Source: Kitasatospora sp. GP82 (lineage in GTDB: Bacteria > Actinomycetota > Actinomycetes > Streptomycetales > Streptomycetaceae). From it: DNA of 64,000 nt. The notes under the pieces are model-generated. The model saw nothing but the letters and a program-made list of their open reading frames with translations. It was not told where the DNA came from and ran no database searches. The position numbers and the translations under genes are program-made. This document shows, piece after piece, positions 1-5,988 of the stretch. The stretch covers positions 1 through 64,000 of the forward strand of contig NZ_JARZAJ010000002.1 in NCBI RefSeq assembly GCF_029892105.1. The letters are read 5' to 3'. Positions within the stretch are counted from its first letter, which is position 1. The number at the start of each line of letters is the position of its first letter.

Positions 1-83
1 ACCTCACGCAGCTCGGCCGAAGCCGCAGCGTTCAGGAACGGCGTACGGTCCCCATAACCCACATTGCTCACTCGGTTCTGCAT
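1..83 (-). CDS. 5' end of an unidentified gene, cut by the window edge
   Basis: Reading leftward from an ATG at 83 gives 27 codons (MQNRVSNVGYGDRTPFLNAA...) before the window ends. A GGGAG ribosome site lies about 6 nt upstream of the ATG, which supports a real start. It lies about 90 bp downstream of the ferredoxin gene on the same strand, so it is probably the last visible member of the redox operon. Too little protein is visible to name a function. Confidence 0.5.
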   Translation of the reverse strand, partial: MQNRVSNVGYGDRTPFLNAAASAELRE

Positions 84-172
84 GATGCTCCCTTTTCTTG
101 TGAATACGAACAGCCGACCAGGACGACTGGCGGCAGTCGGAGACGAGCCGGCCCCTTGTGGACCGTTTCCGG

Positions 173-466
173 TCAGTCCGCGGCGCGAACGGTCGCTTCG
201 CCCCACAGACGGCATTGGCAGGCCAGGCGGTAATTGCCGTCGCCCCGGCCGAGGTCTTCCAGGAAATCCAGCTCGTCGAGGTCCTTCTCCCCCAGCGAAT
301 CGAGGCCTTCCACGACCTCGACCACGCACGCGCCGCACGCTCCCGAGCGGCACCCGAAGGAAATCAATCGCTGCGGCGTCTCGTACTCGATGTCCGTCAG
401 GGGTGAACCGTTCGGCAGCAGTATCTCGACGCCTTGCGGCAGCACTGTCAGTTTGTTGAAGGCCAT
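173..466 (-). CDS. 2Fe-2S plant-type ferredoxin
   Basis: A 97-residue protein with the plant-type 2Fe-2S signature: Cys39, Cys44 and Cys47 (C-x4-C-x2-C) and a distal Cys83 in an LACQ context. It should be a small soluble one-electron carrier. The ATG at 466 begins MAFNKL; upstream in-frame sequence is out-of-frame with anything recognisable and was left out. The ferredoxin-NADP reductase gene ends about 100 bp upstream on the same strand, so the two probably act as a reductase–ferredoxin pair. The oxygenase or other acceptor is not identified; it may be the truncated gene at the left edge. Confidence 0.9.
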   Translation of the reverse strand: MAFNKLTVLPQGVEILLPNGSPLTDIEYETPQRLISFGCRSGACGACVVEVVEGLDSLGEKDLDELDFLEDLGRGDGNYRLACQCRLWGEATVRAAD

Positions 467-567
467 CGCTCTAAAAGTCTCCTCTGGGCATGTCGAATTC
501 CTCGCCTTTTCCGGGACGGGTTTTGAATCACCCCGGCCGGGGCGCCTGGCCGACGGCCCTCGTCCGC

Positions 568-1587
568 TCAGGCGGGGACAGCGGTGGGGACGAGCGCGGC
601 GGCGGGGAAAGAGGTGTCGGAGGAGTGTTCCGGGGCGAGGCGCGAGCCGGGTCGCAGCGCCACGGCGGCGTGGTTCACCGCGGTGGCTGCTTCGCCGAAG
701 CCGACGGAGATCAGGGGGACGCGGCCGGTGTAGGCACACCCGTCTCCCACGGCGTACACCTGGGGCAGGTCGGTCCGCATCGCGGCGTCGACCAGGACCT
801 GGCGGTTCTCCAGCTGCACGCCCCAGTCGGCGATGGGGCCGAGGTTGGAGGAGAAGCCGAGCGCGGCGACCAGGCTCTGTGCGGGCAGCATCAGTGAGGT
901 GTCACCGGCCCGCACCTCCACCTGCTCCAGCCGGACCGTGCCGTGACAGGCGGTCACCTGGGCGTCGGTGATGACGCGTACCGGCGCCGCGTACATCTGC
1001 TGCACGCTGTGCTCGTGGGCGCGGAACACGGCACGCCGGTGGACGACGGTGACGGACCGGGCGATCGGGACCAGTGCCAGCGCCCAGTCCACGGCGCTGT
1101 CCCCGCCGCCCACGATCACCACGTCGCGATCCTGGTGCTCTTCGAGACGGGGGACGTGGTAGGCCACGCCTCTGCCCTCGTACGGCAGTGAACACGGAAG
1201 TGTGCGGGGTACGAACCTGCCGAGCCCGGCGGCGATCACGACAGCACCCGCGTGCACCCGGCTTCCGTTGTCCGTGCCGATCGTCCACCCTGCGCCATCG
1301 GGTGTCAGGGTCGTCGCGGTCTGCCCGAGCAGGTAGCGCGGGTCGAAGGGCGCTGCCTGCTCGAGCAGGTTGTCGATCAGGTGCCGGCCCTTGACAGCGA
1401 CGTGGCCGGCCACGTCGTACAGCCGCTTCTCGGGATACAACGCGGCGACCTGGCCGCCCGGTTGGGGCAGTGCGTCGATGACCGCGGTGGACAGGCCCCG
1501 GAACCCCGCGTAGTAGGCGCCGTACAGCCCGGCGGGGCCGGCTCCTACGATGGCGATGTCCACAGTGGACTCAGTGGGTCGGGCCAC
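568..1587 (-). CDS. Ferredoxin–NADP(+) reductase (thioredoxin-reductase-like)
   Basis: A 339-residue two-dinucleotide-fold flavoprotein. An FAD-binding GAGPAG lies at residues 15–20, the NAD(P)H-binding GGGDSA at about 160–165, and the C-terminal FAD motif with VGDG near 280–283. There is no CxxC redox pair between the folds, which fits type-2 ferredoxin-NADP reductase rather than thioredoxin reductase. The GTG at 1587 was chosen because AAAGGAGA sits 6–7 nt upstream; a longer reading to 1647 has no such site. It lies between the ketopantoate-reductase-like gene and the ferredoxin, and would pass electrons from NADPH to that ferredoxin. Confidence 0.9.
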   Translation of the reverse strand: MARPTESTVDIAIVGAGPAGLYGAYYAGFRGLSTAVIDALPQPGGQVAALYPEKRLYDVAGHVAVKGRHLIDNLLEQAAPFDPRYLLGQTATTLTPDGAGWTIGTDNGSRVHAGAVVIAAGLGRFVPRTLPCSLPYEGRGVAYHVPRLEEHQDRDVVIVGGGDSAVDWALALVPIARSVTVVHRRAVFRAHEHSVQQMYAAPVRVITDAQVTACHGTVRLEQVEVRAGDTSLMLPAQSLVAALGFSSNLGPIADWGVQLENRQVLVDAAMRTDLPQVYAVGDGCAYTGRVPLISVGFGEAATAVNHAAVALRPGSRLAPEHSSDTSFPAAALVPTAVPA

Positions 1588-1731
1588 GCCCGTCTCCTTT
1601 GCTGTGCTGTCGGTTCCCTGTCTGCCCCGGCGCTGTCGGGAGGGCATGACAGCCTCCGTCAGCGGCGAAAGGCGCTCGGAGCGCTGCCACTGACGACCGC
1701 CGGTGCCCGGAGCACCTGCTGGGGTTCGGGT

Positions 1732-2664
1732 TCAGGAGGTTGTCGCGTCCCGCTGCGCTTCGCGCAGGCTCAACACCTCGTACAGGAAGCTGTTGACCGG
1801 GGTCGCTGTCGCGGTGCGGGCGCCGAGGCGCACCACCGCACCGGTCCAGGCCTCCAGCTCGGACGGGTTGCCGGCGCGGATGTCGCGTTGCAGGGAGGAG
1901 GTGCCGACGGCGGGCTGCTGGTCGAGGAAGGCCATCGTCGAGGGGACGATGTCGTCCGGCAGACGGATGTCCATGGCCTGTGCCACGCGCTGGATCTCGG
2001 TCATGCCGTCGACGAGCATCTGCCGTGTCCCCGGCCGGGAACGCAGCGCGCCGACCGGCGCGTCCGTCACGGCGCCGACTCCGCCGAACGGCACGACGAA
2101 CAGGAACTTGGCCCACAGTTCGGCCCAGATGTCCTCGGCCACCACCGCGGTCACCGCCGCGTCGTCGAGCGCGGCGCGGAGCTGCTGGACGCGCGCTGTC
2201 GCGCTGTTGTCCCACTCCCCGAAGGTCAGCGAGCCCTGCCCGCCGACATGGTGAACCCGGCCAGGCCCGTCCAGGTACGTGATGATCTTCGCGATGCCGG
2301 GCACCACCGCATCCCGCCCGACCACCTCGGCGACCTCGGTCGGCGCCTCGACACCGTTCTGCAGGGGCATCACCGCCGTGCCTGACCCCATCAGCGGCTT
2401 CAACACCGTGAGCGCGGGTGCCAGTTGCCACGTCTTGACACACAGGAGCACGAAATCGACCTCGCCGATCTCCCGCGTGTCACCGGTCGCGTGCACCGGT
2501 GCCACGGAGAAGTCACCGGCGGGGCTCTGAACGGTGAGCCCGTCTCGGCGGAGCGCTTCGAGGTGCGCACCACGTGCGACAAAACTGACGTCGTGCCCGG
2601 CGGCGGCGAGACGGCCACCGAAATAGCCGCCGATACCACCGGCACCTATTACTGCAATCCTCAC
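1732..2664 (-). CDS. 2-dehydropantoate 2-reductase family protein
   Basis: A 310-residue protein starting with a Rossmann GAGGIGG (residues 7–13), followed by the ketopantoate reductase pattern: VKTWQ near residue 90, LQNGVE near 120 and KFLFVVP in the centre, with the usual helical C-terminal half. The family reduces ketopantoate with NADPH in pantothenate synthesis, but many actinobacterial paralogues have other keto-acid substrates, so the substrate is not certain. The GTG at 2664 has GGAGG 7–8 nt upstream. It is first in a minus-strand run with the ferredoxin reductase and ferredoxin, which hints at a catabolic or secondary-metabolic role rather than housekeeping panE. Confidence 0.8.
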   Translation of the reverse strand: MRIAVIGAGGIGGYFGGRLAAAGHDVSFVARGAHLEALRRDGLTVQSPAGDFSVAPVHATGDTREIGEVDFVLLCVKTWQLAPALTVLKPLMGSGTAVMPLQNGVEAPTEVAEVVGRDAVVPGIAKIITYLDGPGRVHHVGGQGSLTFGEWDNSATARVQQLRAALDDAAVTAVVAEDIWAELWAKFLFVVPFGGVGAVTDAPVGALRSRPGTRQMLVDGMTEIQRVAQAMDIRLPDDIVPSTMAFLDQQPAVGTSSLQRDIRAGNPSELEAWTGAVVRLGARTATATPVNSFLYEVLSLREAQRDATTS

Positions 2665-2957
2665 GGTACTTCCTCCGTCTTCCCTGTCGGTCCGGCACGC
2701 GACAGCAGCCCGCGCCCACCCTCGTGACGGCAGCTCCTGCCGCCCTCGTAACAGCACCCCGCAGTCCGTGACGGCCCGTGCGAGCCCACGGCCGGGTCTT
2801 CGACCGACCTCGTGATCACGCCGGAACACTCCGACCTGACGCACTTTCCGGGCTTGAGCTGTTTCGGTGGGACGCGACTCCAGTGCGCGCACTACTGTGC
2901 GATCGAGCCGAGCACAGCCCTCGTGAATCACGGAGTTCTCGTACGGCTACCCGGGGG

Positions 2958-3125
2958 TCAGGACGATGCGGGAGCGCTTCCCCACTGCGAGTCGGCCAGC
3001 ACGCGCCCGGTGACTGGGTGGGCGGCCACGGCGCCCGAAGCGCTCCACGCAAAACCGGCCAGGGCCAGGGAGCAGACCGGTACGGCCACGACTGCGGTCA
3101 GGCGAGAAAACGTTAACTTACGCAT
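2958..3125 (-). CDS. Short exported peptide (putative)
   Basis: A 55-residue reading frame with a classical Sec signal: basic n-region (MRKLTFSR), a hydrophobic core at about residues 9–28, then AxA-like sites near residue 34. This would leave a mature peptide of about 20 residues ending in DSQWGSAPASS. It is divergent from the TrmB/LuxR-like regulator, with one copy of a 26-bp repeat in the region between them. A small secreted peptide beside a regulator suggests a signal or marker under that regulator's control, but this is inference. GC3 is moderate and the ribosome site (GGGGA) is weak, so the gene is plausible, not certain. Confidence 0.5.
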   Translation of the reverse strand: MRKLTFSRLTAVVAVPVCSLALAGFAWSASGAVAAHPVTGRVLADSQWGSAPASS

Positions 3126-3223
3126 GATCAGTCCCCGTGGGTGAGATTCGGCGGGCGTCTTTCCCGCAACGCCATCCTGCACACGCCCACAGGCTCGCTG
3201 CCAGCACGTCCACGTACACGAAT

Positions 3224-3249
3224 ATGCGGTGCACTGTTGTGAACCAAGA
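3224..3249 (+). repeat. 26-bp imperfect direct repeat, copy 1
   Basis: Matches 3391–3416 at 24 of 26 positions, including the run TTGTGAACCAAGA. This copy lies between the divergent peptide gene and regulator gene. It could be an operator or a remnant of a duplicated gene start, since both copies begin with ATG. Confidence 0.6.
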
Positions 3250-3384
3250 TCGGGACCGTTCGGGATCGGACAAAGAAGGATGATCCGTTCCATTCAGGTC
3301 CAAGGCCGTTGCAACCGGCCGATTTTGACCCACAGAACCCGAGGCGAAAGGGCTGCCGTTCCGAAGTCTAGAGACATACGATGC

Positions 3385-4410
3385 ATGATCATGCGCTGCA
3401 CTCTTGTGAACCAAGAACAAGCCTGCCCAGATACGGACACTCCGGACGACCCCGAGCCCTCCGCGCTGTGCGAACGAGCGCTGCAGGTCTACCGAACTGC
3501 GGTAGCCGTACAGAGCATCCCCCGCTCCGAGACGCCCGACTGTCTGATCGCCCTGGGCCTTATGTCGGAGCTTCCGAACCGGCCCGGCCTCGCTTATCCG
3601 GTGCCGCCCTCCACCGCGTCGGGCTTTGTCCTCCGCCCGCTGGAGAAACGCATCGCGGCATACGAGGAGGAGGCCCAGTCCACCCGGGCCACCTTCGCCG
3701 CACTCGAGACCGTCTACACGGAGGCCAGGCGGCGTGAGAAACCCGGATACTCCCTGCTGCGGGGCGCCTCGACCATCAGTGACGTGCTCGCCGCAGCCGT
3801 CGACGCCTGCCGCACCGAGCTCCTCACCGCCCAGCCCGGCGGGAGCAGGTCCCCGGAGCTCCTGGAGCGGGCACTGGAGCGGGAGCTCCCCCGCCTGCGG
3901 GCAGGCATCAGCCAACGGACCCTCTACCAGCACGCGGTGCGCTTCGACCCGCCCACCGTGGCCTACATAGAGCAGATAACCGGCGCCGGCGCCCACGTGC
4001 GGACGGCGGCCGAGATCTTCGAGCGGCTCATCATCATCGACCGGGAGGTCGCCTACATCCCCGTCCAGGACGAGCGGAGCAGCACCGCCCTGGAGATCAG
4101 GCAGCCCGGAATCGTGCGCTACCTGGTCCAGGTCTTCGACCACCTGTGGGAGCATGCCGTGGCCATGAACGGATCCCTCCGCAGAAGCGCCCCGATCACC
4201 TGCGACGTCCAGCGCACGATCCTCCGTGCGGTCGTCTCCGGGGAGACGGACGAGAGCATCGCGCGGCGCATCGGCATGAGCCGGCGCAGCGTCGCCGAGC
4301 ACGTACGCAAGGCCTCCGAGCAGCTCGGCAGCAACAGCCGGGCGCAGCTCGGCTATCTCATCGCCACAACCGGCTTACTCGACGCTCCGGCGCGCCGGAG
4401 CACCCCTTGA
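3385..4410 (+). CDS. TrmB/LuxR-like helix-turn-helix transcriptional regulator
   Basis: About 341 residues. The C-terminal ~60 residues form a LuxR-type helix-turn-helix (ESIARRIGMSRRSVAEHVRK). The central part (LYQHAVRFDPPT, GAHVRTAAEIFERLIIIDREVAYIPV) matches from memory the phospholipase-D-like TrmB-type sensor domain common in Streptomyces LuxR regulators. No receiver domain or ATPase is present. Start is 3385 or 3391; neither has a clear ribosome site, so a leaderless transcript is possible. The second copy of a 26-bp repeat overlaps the start codon. It is divergent from the short exported peptide gene and convergent with the thiolase across a strong hairpin. Confidence 0.75.
   Translation: MIMRCTLVNQEQACPDTDTPDDPEPSALCERALQVYRTAVAVQSIPRSETPDCLIALGLMSELPNRPGLAYPVPPSTASGFVLRPLEKRIAAYEEEAQSTRATFAALETVYTEARRREKPGYSLLRGASTISDVLAAAVDACRTELLTAQPGGSRSPELLERALERELPRLRAGISQRTLYQHAVRFDPPTVAYIEQITGAGAHVRTAAEIFERLIIIDREVAYIPVQDERSSTALEIRQPGIVRYLVQVFDHLWEHAVAMNGSLRRSAPITCDVQRTILRAVVSGETDESIARRIGMSRRSVAEHVRKASEQLGSNSRAQLGYLIATTGLLDAPARRSTP
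3391..3416 (+). repeat. 26-bp imperfect direct repeat, copy 2
   Basis: Second copy of the 3224–3249 sequence, overlapping the likely start of the regulator. The copies are 167 bp apart and not in the same frame. A repressor bound at both sites could control the regulator and the divergent peptide gene. Confidence 0.6.
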
Positions 4411-4502
4411 ATGCCAGACCGGGCGGCGTTGCTTGAACGACCGGCGCGCCGGTAGTCCTGGACGACGCGGCCCTGGGTTCAAGTCACCCTGCCCGAAGCA
4501 GA

Positions 4503-4540
4503 TCAGAGGCTCTGTCGGAGAGATCCGGCAGAGCCTCTGA
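4503..4540. terminator. 16-bp hairpin terminator between convergent genes
   Basis: A stem from 4503–4518 pairs with 4525–4540 (one G·T pair) around a 6-nt loop. It lies between the convergent regulator (+) and thiolase (-) genes and can serve both. Confidence 0.85.
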
Positions 4541-4680
4541 CGTCCTGCGGCCGGCGTCACCCCGCAGGCGCCGGACCTCGCCCGACAAGGACCTGGGGAC
4601 GATCGAGAGCGAGGAGCTCCCCAAGAGCCCGAGCTGACCGCCCCGGGAGCAGGCGGAGGGCTACGCGCCGGCCGTCACGG

Positions 4681-5865
4681 TCATCGGACGGCCTCCAGGA
4701 TGGTGGCGTTCGCCAGCCCGCCGGCCTCGCACATGGTCTGCAGGGCGTAACGGGCGCCGCGCTGCTCCATCGCGTTCACCAGGGTGGCCATCAGGCGGGT
4801 GCCGCTGGCGCCCAGGGGGTGGCCGAGAGCGATCGCGCCACCGTTCACATTGACCTTGCCCCAGTCCGCGCCGGTCTCCTGCTGCCAGGCCAGCACCACG
4901 CTCGCAAAAGCCTCGTTGACCTCGAAGAGGTCGATGTCCGCCAGTTGAAGCCCTGCTCGTCGCAGCACCTTCTCGGTGGCCGGCACCACCCCGGTGAGCA
5001 TCAGTACGGGGTCGGATCCGGTGACGGCGAAGCTGTGCAGCCGGGCCCTGGGGCGCAGGCCGAGCCGGGCGGCGTGCTCGCTGGTGGTGATCAGGACGGC
5101 GGAGGCGCCGTCGTTGGTCGGGCTGCTGTTTCCCGCGGTGACGGACCAGTTGATCTGCGGGAAGCGCTCGGCATACGACGGGTCCACGAAGGACGGGCGC
5201 AGCCCGGCGAGCACTTCGGGCGTGGTGCCGGGGCGTACGGACTCGTCGGTGGCGACCGTCCCCGCCTCGGTCACGATCGGGGCGAGCTCGGCTGCGAAGC
5301 GGCCTTCGGCGTGCGCGCGGGCCGCCTTGCGGTGCGATTCGACGGCGAAGGCGTCGAGCTGCTCGCGGGTCAACGACCATTTGGCGGCGATGAGTTCGGC
5401 GCTGATGCCCTGCGAGATAAGCCCGTCCGGGTAGCGGGCGGCGACGCCCGGCCCGAAGGGGTCCGCGCCCGGCGGAACGTTGGACCACATCGGCACCCGG
5501 CTCATCGACTCCACTCCGCAGGCCACCACCAGGTCGTACGCCCCCGCGATCACGCCCTGGGCGGCGAAGTGCACGGCCTGCTGGGACGAGCCGCACTGCC
5601 GGTCCACCGTGGTGGCCGGGACGCTCTCCGGGAAACCGGCCGAGAGCAGGGCGTACCGGGTGGTGTTCATGGCCTGCTCGCCGACCTGGTCGACGCAGCC
5701 GCCGATGACGTCGTCGACGTGTGCGGGGTCGATGCCGGTCCGGTCGACCAGGGTGCGCAGGGTATGGGCGAGCAGCTGCACCGGATGGACTCCGGACAGC
5801 GCCCCGCCGGGCTTGCCCTTGCCGATGGGAGTGCGAACGGCTTCCACGATCACGGCGTCACGCAT
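4681..5865 (-). CDS. Acetyl-CoA C-acyltransferase (thiolase)
   Basis: A 394-residue thiolase with all catalytic parts: nucleophile Cys91 in DRQCGSS, His349 in the GHPLGASG loop and Cys379 in CEAGG. It makes or cleaves 3-ketoacyl-CoA. The family includes both degradative (FadA-like) and biosynthetic acetoacetyl-CoA thiolases, and sequence alone does not decide between them. The ATG at 5865 is preferred because GGAGG lies 8 nt upstream; another ATG lies 15 nt earlier. It appears to be a single-gene unit with its own promoter and a repeated TTTTC(C)AAACC motif upstream, which suggests regulation by a TetR- or GntR-type repressor. Confidence 0.92.
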   Translation of the reverse strand: MRDAVIVEAVRTPIGKGKPGGALSGVHPVQLLAHTLRTLVDRTGIDPAHVDDVIGGCVDQVGEQAMNTTRYALLSAGFPESVPATTVDRQCGSSQQAVHFAAQGVIAGAYDLVVACGVESMSRVPMWSNVPPGADPFGPGVAARYPDGLISQGISAELIAAKWSLTREQLDAFAVESHRKAARAHAEGRFAAELAPIVTEAGTVATDESVRPGTTPEVLAGLRPSFVDPSYAERFPQINWSVTAGNSSPTNDGASAVLITTSEHAARLGLRPRARLHSFAVTGSDPVLMLTGVVPATEKVLRRAGLQLADIDLFEVNEAFASVVLAWQQETGADWGKVNVNGGAIALGHPLGASGTRLMATLVNAMEQRGARYALQTMCEAGGLANATILEAVR

Positions 5866-5908
5866 CAGGACCGCCTCCATGCAGCGGATCGGATGTTACG
5901 AGCAAGTA

Positions 5909-5951
5909 GGTTTGAAAACTGAACTCACTATACCGCCAGGGTTTGGAAAAC
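5909..5951 (-). promoter_or_regulatory. Thiolase promoter with paired GTTTTCCAAACC-like boxes
   Basis: On the minus strand a TATAGT (-10-like) lies near 5928–5933. Two similar boxes read GTTTTC(C)AAACC at 5940–5951 and 5909–5919, about 31 bp (three helical turns) apart on either side of the -10. The upstream box is the core of a GGGTTTG/CAAACCC inverted repeat (5939–5957). This looks like an operator pair for the thiolase gene. Confidence 0.5.
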
Positions 5952-5988
5952 AAACCCAACCGGCCAGGCCCTTCGCCCCGGCGCCCGT

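Noticed and set aside
4470..4496. Sequence GGGTTCAAGTCACC looks like a tRNA T-loop followed by an acceptor end
   Set aside because: The T stem does not pair (two or three mismatches of five) and no acceptor or anticodon stem is found upstream; at most a distant tRNA remnant.
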